From: Pisaster brevispinus
Taxonomy: Eukaryota; Echinodermata; Asteroidea; Forcipulatida; Asteriidae
Direction of reading: 5' to 3'
Assembly: GCA_023634235.1 (NCBI GenBank)
Contig: JAMKCF010000002.1
Location: forward strand, 16,177,091 to 16,241,090
Length of the DNA stretch: 64,000 nt
Each line of letters begins with the position of its first letter. Positions within the stretch are counted from its first letter, which is position 1. Made by a program: the position numbers and the translations under genes. The notes under the pieces are model-generated. The model did not search any database and was not told where the DNA came from. It saw only the letters and a program-made list of their open reading frames with translations. Below, one piece after another: positions 48,070 to 58,665 of the stretch.

Positions 48070-51000
48070 CTAAAGTTCATTTTTACCTTTACTTTTACCT
48101 TTCTTCTTCTTCTTGCCATTCAGGTCAGCTGGACTCGGCTTAACTTCCTTGACCTTTTGACCCTCTTGAATAATTATGTCAGGCTCCTCAGCTTGTTGTT
48201 TTTTATCTTTGCCTTTTTTCTTGCCCTTGGGGGGTTTCTGGGTGTTTGATGAGACGGACATTGCGCAACGAAAGCCAAGATTGTCTGATCCTGCATCAGG
48301 GGTGTTTCCAGTTCTGAAAAAATAAGTGATCAAAATAATTTAAACCTGGGTCCTAAATGAGGAATTATAGGTCAAAACAAATACAAACTATTTTTCAGTT
48401 CGGTTGGCTGGGCACAACCAAAAGGCTTTAGCGTAAGGCCATGCAACATGGAGGAACACAGAGATTGAAGGAACAAGGTCAAGTCCTTGATTAACCGGGT
48501 CAACAAGCATGTATCCCCAATTCGCTAACTTATGGATACCAATTGCAATGGATCTTACTTAGTGACATCAGTAACACAATTGTTTGGTTATTCATGAATT
48601 GGTTATTCATAAGTATGTGGGAAAGTTTATCCATTCTGATTGGTCGAGAGGAGATCAGGTGGCCTTGTTTAAACATGCGATACTAACACAGTGAGGAGTG
48701 TATAAACATGTTCCTGAGGAAATTGAGTCAAAAGAGGATTCTGTCAGATGATTTTACACAGAATGCGCGTATTTGTAGGGCCTAATTTATGTTGGTAGGT
48801 TGCATATATGTCCCAAGCAATTTTTAAACTTGTGTCCAATAGTTTATAGTCCAACTTGTTTATACAAATCCAACACAGAGTCAAGGCTAAACTGTCAGTT
48901 TTTCCTAAACTTTTAAAGGTTTTGGGGTGCTTTTAATGCAAAGTTATTTATGAATAGGAACAAAAGAGTGTGACTTGGTCTTAAATGGACGTTTAAAACC
49001 TAGCAGGGTCGTGGCTGTGCGACACCTTCGGCTCAATCCTACAGCGCATGACCACAACCCTGCCGTTTTTTTTTTAATAGTTCTGTAAGACCTTGTTGCC
49101 ACTCGTTTATTCCCTTAATGATTGACAAGACATCAATCTGTCCTCTCACCTTGTAGTGACTCTGACTTGATGATTGAAGGAACCGTCCTTTGAGTCGATG
49201 TAAGAACCTCCTCTTAAGGTGTACTTGGTTCCCTCAGTCTCCTCAGCATCTTCACTGCTGCCATCGAACCGAGATGACGTCCATTCCCAAACATTGCCAA
49301 CCATGTCATAAAGCTCTGTTAATAAAAACAACCAATTCTTTTATTTATTTATTTACAAAGGAAACTGACCGGGTAATTTTCCACACAAATTTGAGATGAA
49401 CAAAGAGTGAGACTTGAACATGTGACCTCCGGATGAATGTGCCATCGCTCTACTAACTGAACTATCTAGCCCTAATGTTGAAGTACTCACGAGCACAAGC
49501 AAATATTCTCTGCTAACCGGTGAAATACGCTTGACGTAAGCAAATAATCCCTGTTTCCATAAGCGCCGATTCTTTGCTTACGGTAAGCAGAGCAATGAAA
49601 TTGGGCCCAGGTCCCTCGCTTGAAGAACTTCTTGAATAATAGGCAATTAGAAGGAACGACGAGACAAAGTATCTTGACTCCATGGAGGAGTTGCTTAGAG
49701 ACTCACCGTACTCATTTTGAGCTAGGAAGGCGTCTACAGGTGACACGCTCTTGTAGCCGTCTTTCTCAGAGTTCTTGTCGGGGAACTTTCCCTGCCAGAT
49801 ATTCATGCGAGTGACATCAAACTTGTTACCCCATGGATATTTTCTTTCTGTAGACAATGAAATATTCGAAAACTTTGTTAAGTAAGGAGAGGTCAAAGGT
49901 GAAACCATAAAAATAGAACTTGGAGAATGCTGTGAGTGTAGTTATCTGTGTTTATCTAGTTGAAGTCACTTTTTGCACACCGCCATTTAGCAGTATGGCA
50001 AACTTCAGGTCTATCTGCTTAATTTGTCACACAGTATCGACCCCTTGCTTTTGACCATCATCACCGTGGTCAATCAATGGAAATGTGCACCTAGGTACAC
50101 CTCAAGTATAAGAAGCCAATGACAGATCTTCCTTTGACCTCCATGAGGGCGCTATTTGAGATTATGACATCGTTTGCAAAGGGTGTAATAATAATCTGAC
50201 ATAGAGGGCATGCACAGTAGGGAGATGACAATTATCTGCTAAAACTCCTCATCCAGCAAGAGTCTCATTTAATCTCTGTAGGTTAACTCTACGTGGACAG
50301 TAAGCTCTGCTGCCAAGTGGCTGGTGTGGACAGCGAGATGCCATTCACAAAGTACTTAACGCTGGACACCTCTACCCCATCCCCCCTCCTCTTACCCACT
50401 AAGCTACCATCTTACTTGCTTAACCTACTCCAACTGCAAACTCCTATTCTGTTTCAGTTGGTAGTCTCCATCCATGCCACTGACAGTAAGTTCCACGGTT
50501 TAGCCAACTCCCTCACCCAGCCCCAACCCACCCTCACCCAGCCCCAACCCACCCCCACCCCCTAAGCTACCAGCTTACTTGCTAAACCTCCTCTAGCAGC
50601 ATACTCCCATTCTATCTCAGTTGGTAGTCTCCATCCATGCCACCGACAGTAAGTTCCACGGTTTAGCCAACTCCCTCACCCAGCCCCAACCCACCCCCAC
50701 CCCCTAAGCTACTAGCTTACTTGCTAAACCTCCTCTAGCAGCATACTCCCATTCTATCTCAGTTGGTAGTCTCCATCCATGCCACTGACAGTAAGCTCTG
50801 GCATCTCTGTGGCTGATATGCACGGCCGGATGATTTAGACGATGTTCGACCGTTGAACCTTTCCCTTCTGGCTAAAGAAGAAACCAAAAAAGTTAGGGAA
50901 TAGTGAACAGTGGTAGTAATAGAGTAAAGTGATTTGAACAAAGTGGTATACTAGTGTCTGACAATTGCCTATCATCATTAAATATTTGTATTGTTTTTAT

Positions 51001-54000
51001 TATTACAATGCCACCCCGGGTGCAACACTTTTAATATGAACACAGAGCTGCCGACATTCGCATCTTGCCATCACGGAGATTTTGTACGACAATCAGGGAG
51101 ACACATTCAACATAATAGGGAAAAAGTTTCCACAATCAGGGAAAAAGTTTTATTTGTTCATCAGAACATGGACAAATTAATTGTATTTTCATGGAATTTT
51201 CTGCGGAATAATCGTCACAAACTACAAACAAGAGACTTAAGCAAACAAAAGGCAATGTCAACTCAATCTTACCATTCTCCAGTACGCTCGATCAACTGGT
51301 ACCCACCACGGTGCACCCTGGATAAATCAAGTCAAAGTAAACAGTCATCGTAAATTAAGTCCCAGTTAATTAGAGTTCTTCAATAAGTCATATCAAAACC
51401 AAAGCTGTTGCCAACAGGTGTGCTTGGCAAACAAGGAGCAGCAGATATACCAAACAATTAAATCATTCCGATTGTTTGATCAATGCTCTACTATGACACC
51501 CATCATTCTAAGCACACTGCCACATACACAAGGGCTCGATTTCACAAAGCGCTAAGATTCATCTTAAGATGTGTTACAGCATTACCACAGTAATTTGTAT
51601 TGTGACATCAAACTTTGCTTAGCAATTGAAACTGATACATAGTTAAGATCAATCTTAGCTCTTTGCGAAATCGACCCCTGCCGTCGATATCACCAAACTC
51701 TTCCTAACTTAGGATTAATCTTAGGACTTAGGACGAGTCCCAGCCTTGCACTGTAACATGTAAACCTTAAGATTAATCCTAAGTTAGGACTAGTTACTCG
51801 TCCTAACTCGAGATAGGATTAATCCTAGCAGTCCGTGAAATCGGCTGCAGGGCTTGTTGAAATACCGCTGGCTCACCGGCCAGAGTCCAGTCATTTCAGC
51901 TCTCGTTCAGTGACCCCCTCAACCAAACAAGTCCTGCACTCTAGCATTTCATGCTTGAGAGGGCAGGGCCATTTTCATTTTGCAAAGGACACTTCCATCG
52001 GAACATGTTGAAGTCTATGGGAAACTTTTAAAGGGGCACCAAGGCCAAGACCAGGGCACTGTAGCCAACAGCCACAGCTGTGATTGAACTCTTACCTGAA
52101 TTCTGTCCTTTGCCTTGTCACTGATTGCTTTGGGAACAAACATCTCTAGGACAAAACTCCAGCCGAACTTCTCAGCGTCTGTCTTGTATTTCTTAGCCTT
52201 GACAAACTTTCTGTCCAAATAAAATAGAAAGAGTAATAAATGGATGAGCACTTAACAACACCATTGTGAGACATTGATTGAAACAAGCTCCTGATGCAAC
52301 TTTCTCAATTGCATAATTACTATAATCCGCAGGGATGAGATTTTACGAAAAATGTGAGAATTCCTGAAAAATGGCTTCCTGGCCTAGGTTCCCAAGACAA
52401 GGTTCCCTTTATTCTAGACTAGAACCTCCCAGTTCAGAAGGTTTACAGACTCTCTACGTAAGTCCATCACCAGAAATACAAAACTACATGATTGAACACA
52501 ATGTGGACTATTTCTCTCTCCCTCTGGCAATTGCTTTACTTCTTTCAAGAAAATCTAAAGGCTGTAGAAAGGAGATTCTGAAAAAATCCTGAAATCAGAA
52601 AAAAAAACAGCAAAACTAGCCTGCTTTTAGTTTTTGCTTAAGAGCACCAATTTGTTGTGGTAGTCTGTAATTTGTATGGAGCATCGCTCCTAACTTTTGG
52701 AAATGTGCTGACCTAGGACCTTGCAGTGCTATTATCTTTTACACGTCATTGTGGGGGTTTTGTATTTTGGGTAAATGCTCGTCCCTTTTTGTAGAGGACC
52801 ACTCCTCCTTCCTCTCCCCTAATACAACAGGCACCAATCACTTCATAACTAAGGTAATGCTTGCTATACCTGAAGGATGCTATCGTGATGGGATATTTGT
52901 TGATCTTGAAGTTTTTGACCTTCTCAAGACGTGTAGGGCCTTCTCCTTCTTTGCCATCCTCTGCATCTGTTCCCATGATGAACTCTCTGCCTTCAATGAG
53001 AACCATCTCCTCATATTTATCGACCTCAGGATCTGGGTGGGCAGATGGGAGAAATTAATGCAACAGTTTATTCAGTTGCTCCAGTCTTCAAATTTTGTTT
53101 GACGAGATCAAAAAAGGGGAAAGATTGTTCAAAATTTGGGATTTAAGCCTTCAAATGCTAATTTTCAATTTTGACAGTATTTTCAGGCAAACAAATTTGG
53201 ACTGGTAAATAGTATTGGTATAATTTTTGTAAAATGTAATGTTTGGTTCAGTTAGCTGTGGTGTCATGACCTAGGCAGGCCTGAGGCTGTACTTGGAATT
53301 TGCTCCCACCCAGTTCCTGCACACGCGAGCGCTCTTTCCATAGATTTGATACAGAGGGAGGGCGCGCGGGTGCAGTAACTGGGTGAGAGACGTTCATAGT
53401 TCCATGTACAGCCACGGGTCAGCTTTGATCAAGACGACACACACCTTTTAACCAGTGGGTTGAAATTAATTTTCTTTTTTGTACATCCACAAGGTCATGT
53501 TACAGCCGTTTATGAAAAAACATGGAGGCTAGTCGGCAAACAAAACTTTGAACAGTTTAATTTTTCAGTTTTCTAAGGCACTATAACAGAACAAGAAAAG
53601 GTATATAAATTAAAATCAGCTGACCAGCTACAAATCTGCATGCCAATATGGACTCCCTCCAATGCTGAGGGAGTCCTGAGGACTTATTGGCACAATAGGG
53701 CTATAAAGTTGCCTGGAATTTGAGGCATCTACATCATCATGTTAGTTGCAATAATTAATTGTAAAAAAATGTAAGCCCCCATCCTTGAGACAGTTGCAGA
53801 TCGGAGGGTTACAAGCTAGTCTGTGTAATAGTTGTACACTTCCTCTAAATGTCAACACTTTTTGTCAGACTTCTGACCAGATTTGCCCATTTTTTTACCA
53901 CTTTTAAAAATCATGAAATTGTAAGAACACGGATTTGATCGACGAGAGGATGGAGGTTTACGATTATCGCAACTGTCATCATGTACAATCATCATCTGGC

Positions 54001-55900
54001 ATCAGATGCAGCATCACAACGAAGCTAACCTTACAATGGCTAATGTTGTGATTCTAATAATTAATATGCAGAGCCTTGGCCTTGTCCCCAAAAAGGTAAA
54101 TATTAAAAGGTCATATCACTGAAATAATTATATACTACCAAACAAAGTACCACAGTCAGTACAGCAGTAGAACAGATGAAGATTTTTTTTTTAGTTTAGA
54201 TAATCGTAACCCACCGGGGTTACGATTATCGCAACTAAACATGCTCAAGTTTGTTCTGCTAAGTGCTTTCATCTCCATCTCATGAACAGAGATCAGAGCT
54301 GAAGTGCAGGACTGGATGAGGATCAGGAGTACAGGGACCACTAACTTATCAGCTGTTTGTTTGTTGTTTTAGGCCTACTTATTTCATTTAAAATTTCATT
54401 TCATTTATTAATTCTGGTTGTGAAGCCAAAGGTCATGAAGGTCAAAAGGATTCTCAGAATTCATCAAGTCTATCAATCAGTATCAATTTTTGGGGGGTCA
54501 AGTCTATCAATTAATTCAAATTATGTCCAACATTCAAACCATCAAAGAGGTGAAATGCATGAAGCGACCTTTAAAAGAGGGAAGTCTGATACAGTAGTTT
54601 TCCCCACAACAACAAAATAGTCTATTTGCAAATGGAGTAATGAAGAGTGTTGACATTGACAACCCCATCACAAACTTTCACTTTTTCAATCAAAAAGGAC
54701 TTCACACATTTTTTAGCTATACAGTCATTTGACCAGTTCGGGATCATTGACCAGTTCGGGATCACTTCAAATTTGCAACAACCCCATAATTAAGTTACTT
54801 CTCACATTACCAATTTCTGTTGATACATGTGAAGAATAACATGCAATAAACCAACAAACCCAAAATAAGGTTCCAAACTTCATCAACAAATAAATTATGG
54901 CCATTTTCTTAAGTTTGTCTGCGATTTTGATCATTATTTTTAAAAAAAATGTTGGTTGAAAAACGCTGTTAAAACTTCTCACCTTTAAAATTTGAACGCC
55001 AGGGCGAATAACATTTATGTTAAATGCTTAGAATGTTTAAAAAATATTTCAGGTAAATACTGAGCAGTCGTCTTGTTATTGTCGAAATTACCGAAATCGT
55101 CTTTTGGGGGGCATCGTACCCTTGACCAGTTCGGGATCACTCACTACTCAGCATCTCTCATTGCGTCAAATGGTGCCGCACTCAGTGAGGTAAAATCTTA
55201 CTGCTGCAGTCGAAAGTTTATTTGTTGCTTTTAAGATACATTTCTTCAACAAATTCTTGTAGGAATATTGTTTTTTTATGAGAAAATGAAACTTGGAGGA
55301 GGAAATTGCGACTGGGGGAAGAATAGATATTTGGGTCAATGTTGCTTTTAGGCGTGCTTCACCTTTTCATTTGCCTTTGCTGTTGTTTTGTGTTTTTGTT
55401 GCTGGATTTTTGCGCTGCTGTTGAATACACTTGCATGAAATTCTCTGGAGAAAGGAAGTCCATGTCCATGCCAACACACTTGTGAAGTTTGTGTCCTTGA
55501 GAGACAGTTTTATGAATGGGAGTATTGGTTTGCAATAGAGGGCAAGCTACTGATTCAGAATAGAATCAACTGATCCTGAACTGGTCAAACAGGTGACAAT
55601 ACTTTTCTCAAAGCCTCTTCAAAAGTACTAATCTTTTTTTGTCAGTGGATACTTGGTGAGTTTTATAACATGTTTAGGTAAACTGATATACTTTTTTGTT
55701 TAAAATGTCAAAGAGATTGCAACCAAAAACAATGTGAATTCAAAAAGTGATCCCGAACTGGTCAAATGACTGTACCCTCCATGATCATCCATAGTTTTAC
55801 CTGGTGGAATGTCTTCTTTCTGAGCTGATTCTGCGCTGAAAATCATCCATGACAGAAGTAATACCAGGCATGACTGAGAAGTCCTTAAGGTGGAAAACAT
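48070..55900 (-). CDS. SUMF2: SUMF2-like protein (inactive formylglycine-generating-enzyme paralogue)
   Basis: FGE-fold protein of the secretory pathway. In vertebrates SUMF2 binds SUMF1 and sulfatases in the ER and lacks full enzyme activity (family knowledge). Exons in reading order: 55900-55801, 53032-52870, 52210-52096, 51317-51273, 50871-50721, 49847-49707, 49315-49150, 48313-48070. The sum is 1125 nt (374 aa) and all phases close. Seen: hydrophobic signal peptide (about 9-22, cut likely near SAESAQ), [65 protein letters not shown] (245-251), [15 protein letters not shown] (297-311). Where SUMF1 has its two active cysteines this protein has Asp279 and Ser284. A lysine-rich tail of about 63 residues follows the domain and ends KNEL, a KDEL-like retrieval signal. 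Start chosen as the first ATG before the signal peptide; upstream in-frame codons include only GTG. Confidence 0.94.
49343..49480 (-). mobile_element. tRNA-derived SINE copy in SUMF2-like intron 6
   Basis: GGAAACTGACCGGGTAATTT to GTGACCTCCGGATGAATGTG and CTAACTGAACTATC; collinear with 63378-63525 but more diverged, with decayed box B. Confidence 0.65.
49495..49612. repeat. F-family partial copy with intact right end
   Basis: AGCAAATATTCTCTGCTAAC to GCAATGAAATTGGGCCCAGG. The right terminus matches 27443. In SUMF2-like intron 6. Confidence 0.55.
50060..50175. mobile_element. E-family element, partial
   Basis: CCAATGACAGATCTTCCTTTG and ACCTCCATGAGGGCGC followed by ATTATGACATCG match the right half of the E family. 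In SUMF2-like intron 5. Confidence 0.5.
50281..50720 (-). repeat. tandem copies of the 3' half of SUMF2-like exon 5 plus its donor
   Basis: The genuine exon (50871-50721) is followed in the intron by further copies of its last 70-90 bases with the GTAAGC/GTAAGA donor and following intron. A nearly intact copy is centred on 50580-50640, a decayed one with an in-frame TAG on 50415-50480, and a short remnant lies at 50293-50345. Spacing of the shared GGTAGTCTCCATCC block (plus strand) is 163 then 142 bases; the 21-base difference is one extra unit of a C-rich repeat. The copies lack pyrimidine-rich acceptors, so I treat them as pseudo-exons. Confidence 0.85.
50502..50706. repeat. C-rich (plus) / G-rich (minus) repeat between exon-5 copies
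   Basis: Units of about 21 bases (CCCTCACCCAGCCCCAACCC) are repeated at 50510-50566 and again at 50670-50703. On the transcribed minus strand this reads as runs of three to five G and could form G-quadruplexes in the intron RNA. Confidence 0.7.
51532..51677. mobile_element. B-family element in SUMF2-like intron 3
   Basis: Ends GGGCTCGATTTCACAAAG and CTTTGCGAAATCGACCC, which are clean inverted termini. It lies 7 bases from a C-family element at 51685. Confidence 0.75.
51685..51844. mobile_element. C-family palindromic element, copy 2
   Basis: Same length and almost the same sequence as 45198-45357; ends CGATATCACC and GTGAAATCGG. In SUMF2-like intron 3. Confidence 0.85.
51945..52085. repeat. 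J-family repeat copy 2
   Basis: GGGCAGGGCCATTTTCATTT, AAAGGGGCACCAAGGCCAAG and CACTGTAGCCAACAGCC. In SUMF2-like intron 3, beside exon 3. Confidence 0.45.
53285..53413. mobile_element. 129-base inverted-repeat element
   Basis: GGCTGTACTTGGAA...CACCCAGTTCCTGCAC at left, inverted as GTGCAGTAACTGGGTG...TTCCATGTACAGCC at right. In SUMF2-like intron 1. Confidence 0.7.
54194..54240. repeat. perfect 12-base-stem hairpin
   Basis: TAATCGTAACCC (54201-54212) faces GGGTTACGATTA (54217-54228), and outer GTTTAG faces CTAAAC. The right side (TTACGATTATCGCAACT) is repeated exactly near 53958-53974. In SUMF2-like intron 1; role unknown. Confidence 0.6.
54722..55772. mobile_element. 1.05-kb non-autonomous mariner-like element in SUMF2-like intron 1
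   Basis: Perfect inverted ends of about 25 bases begin CAGTCATTTGACCAGTTC and are flanked by TA on both sides (54720-54721 and 55773-55774), the target duplication of Tc1/mariner elements. The motif GACCAGTTCGGGATCA recurs inside: twice at the left end (near 54731 and 54749), once in the middle (near 55124), degenerate and inverted near 55571, and inverted at the right end. No transposase frame is present. Confidence 0.75.
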
Positions 55901-56164
55901 ACTTTCGGTGGGACAAGATACAACCACACATCAGTGTTCCTCGTCACTCTGTATAGTTTGGTTCCAACCTCCCAACTAAGTACACGTAGATTTAGCAATG
56001 TTTTTTTGCTATTTTTTTGTACACACATGGCACAAAAGGTCAAGTGTCATCATAAAACCCGGTGAAAAATGATGTCGATGAGGGCGGTATACTACAAACT
56101 TCCAAAACCGTTTTCCGTTGTTACTTTGCGTACGGCTGTGTGCACCCTTTTCGAAACTATACGC

Positions 56165-56345
56165 CATCGGCCCCAGCTTCGGGTCTGGCTTCGGGTCTGG
56201 CTTCAGCTCTGGCTTCGGCTCTGGCTTTAGCTCTAGCTAAGGCTCTGGCTTAAGCTCTATCTGCGCCTCTCCGAAGCCCCGTACCGAAAGCAAACGTCAC
56301 ATTTTTCAAAATTACTGACGTCGCAAAGGGCTTTGGGCCGTATCG
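56165..56345. repeat. degenerate GGCTCT/GGGTCTGGCTTC hexamer array
   Basis: About 15 degenerate copies of TCTGGCTTCGGC-type hexamers at 56170-56265, followed by CCGAAGCCCCGTACCGAAAG and AAAGGGCTTTGGGCCG. It produces long frames (ASGLASGLAS...) that are not genes. Same hexamer family as 23142-23289. Confidence 0.65.
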
Positions 56346-58179
56346 GAATCAATCGACTAGGTTCTCGGCTCTGGCTGTGGCAAGTTATTCTGGGCGATCC
56401 AGTGCATCTAGGGGATTTCGGTCGTTTGTGTGTGTCCCCATACGGTAAAATAACTGAATCGTGGGCGTTATAAAAAAAAAAACATCTATTCCTTTTTGGG
56501 ACAGAATCACGGGGGCGAAAATCCCCCGTGACACCGACCATACTCACTGTCGAAGCCGTTGGACAAATTTAAAATAGTTCAGGTATCACGGGAGAAACAT
56601 TTTGTTCCTGGTAGGCCTAAAGGCCTAATTATTTTTGCCTCGTATGATGGTTGAGCGTTTTATGTTTGGCTAATATATTATTGTAAAAAATTGATTTGAT
56701 TAAACTAATTATCTTTTTTCTTTTTTTTGTAATGAAAAATATAGGGAATAAGAGACTGCTGCAGTTGCTTTCCCCGATGAGTAAGACTAATAAAAGCTCT
56801 CACATCTTAGTTTCATATTCAACATCGAGAGAAGAGCAACGGAGTACAAATCCCTGTCAAACACCCACACCGGCAGCTGTAATTTTTTAATTACAAAAAA
56901 AACAAGAACAATTATTTATTTCACCATAGAGGATCTGACAATAACCCCAGATCCTGACATCTGTCTCAGACAGATATACACGAGTCATTGTTGAACCCAT
57001 ACAATAAAAGGGATTTTAAAATACCCTCCAACACACTGTAACAGTTTTTAGTAATCAGCAAGTGCGGCGACTTCAAAGCTACTCAACGAGCCCGTAACTC
57101 TCATCACCTGTCCCCCATTCAAACTTCCCCCCGTCTATCGACACCATCTCACGGCGTCGCACGTATTTACCCACACGCTCCGATCATCCCGGACTGTGCG
57201 TGTTGCTTTAACCTACAAAGTCAAACACTTGATTTCACAATGGATAATATTATTATTTTCACTCAACTGAAATCAGAAAGAACATTCCACAAAAGTATGT
57301 CACTTTCTTAATAATCTTTGGAGGAATTGAGATGTGACTGACGTCATGCTGTTTATCTCATACTCGCCTAGAGTAACATTGTAATCGTACTTAAAAATCA
57401 AGTACAAAGCGGATTGCCCATTGTTGTTTTATTAGTTTTTAAGAACTTCTTATACAAAATTCCCTGGAAATCTATATAGCCATTTCCAACTCGGTATTTT
57501 ACTATCTGTTACAATTTTTTAATTTAATGCTCTAAAATATGTTCATGCCCTTCGAACGTCTATTATACAATATTATACTTTTGTTTTTGTCCAAGCTGGT
57601 TTCATTTAGTTTTTGTTTTGAATCCTCCTTGTTATGTTTTTTTTCCCCGAAAACCTCATTGTTTGTGGTTGGATGTGTTGTTTTTACATGGGTTTTTTTC
57701 TTCTAAAGTAAAACAAAATTAATCCTATGTATCCATTTTGGGTCATTTTTAGCTGCTTTTTATGTTCGTATTTCTGAGTATTTAAGTATCCGTGGCCCTG
57801 AGGGAGAACAGTTCATTAAATACTAATGAAGCTATCCTTGTTAAATACAAAAAGAAATAGTTAAATAGGCCTTACTGTATTTGACTCCAAGATACACCTT
57901 CTACAAAAACTCACTAAAATTATACTTCAGAGAAAAAAAAACACTTGCCAACAATCACAAGGACAAACAATTAGTTTGTGGAGTTTTCTGCAATTACACA
58001 AGGCGGAATAATTTTTTATTGCATTGTTTTATATCAATTTTACGGCAATATAAGTTCAGCAACCCGGGCTCGATGCCCTGTTAGCCCTCGAGTACCCACT
58101 TCCGTTTACAAATGGTAACATCGCAATCTGTTTTCATCTAGAATTCCAATCATCTCCCGTTAGAATAGCACTAGACATG

Positions 58180-58325
58180 GTTTACACGTTGAAGAAACGT
58201 ATTACCGCGGCACAAGATAAACACCGAAGAGAGCTGAGCGGGCAATGGGGACCGGCGGCACGTTCGCCCTGGTGCTGTGCGGCGTGCTGATGCGCTACAC
58301 AACATTCTTCATTAAAAAATGATGA
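58180..58325 (+). other. local CpG-rich block with a short signal-peptide-like frame
   Basis: CGGGCAATGGGGACCGGCGG and following bases are much richer in G+C and CpG than the surroundings. An ATG at about 58245 opens MGTGGTFALVLCGVLMRYTT and stops after 26 codons. It might be a promoter-proximal first exon of a gene lying to the right, but I see no consensus donor, so this is only a candidate. Confidence 0.2.
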
Positions 58326-58499
58326 TTATGGTGTCGTTGACATTCTTTTTCTGTTTAAATTTACCTTTCTGCTGTTTCTCCTCTCGGTGTCTTTCAACAA
58401 AGAAATATACAAATAATACAAATACCAAAGTTAATTCATGACTTCAAAAATTGTTAAGTAACAATTTGTAGGGTTAAGCAAATCTTATGTTCACAATTT

Positions 58500-58665
58500 T
58501 GCATTTTATCTACATGGTATAAAGATGGTCATTTTAGAAAACTCCATTTGAATCAGTCTTGATCTCGCGAGTTTGAACTCGATGTTTTAAAACAGTGAGA
58601 ACAATCAGATTGTTTTCACTGTTTTCTGTGACTCCGATTGTGACTGATTGAGTTTATAATATATT
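58500..58665. repeat. G-family repeat copy 1
   Basis: CTACATGGTATAAAGATGGT, TTTTAAAACAGTGAGAACA and GATTGTTTTCACTGTTTTCT; collinear with 60335-60510. Confidence 0.5.

Noticed and set aside
56062..56253. 63-codon frame ending in repeated ASGLAS/ALALAK
   Set aside because: Translation of the hexamer array; no conserved domain, no splice context.
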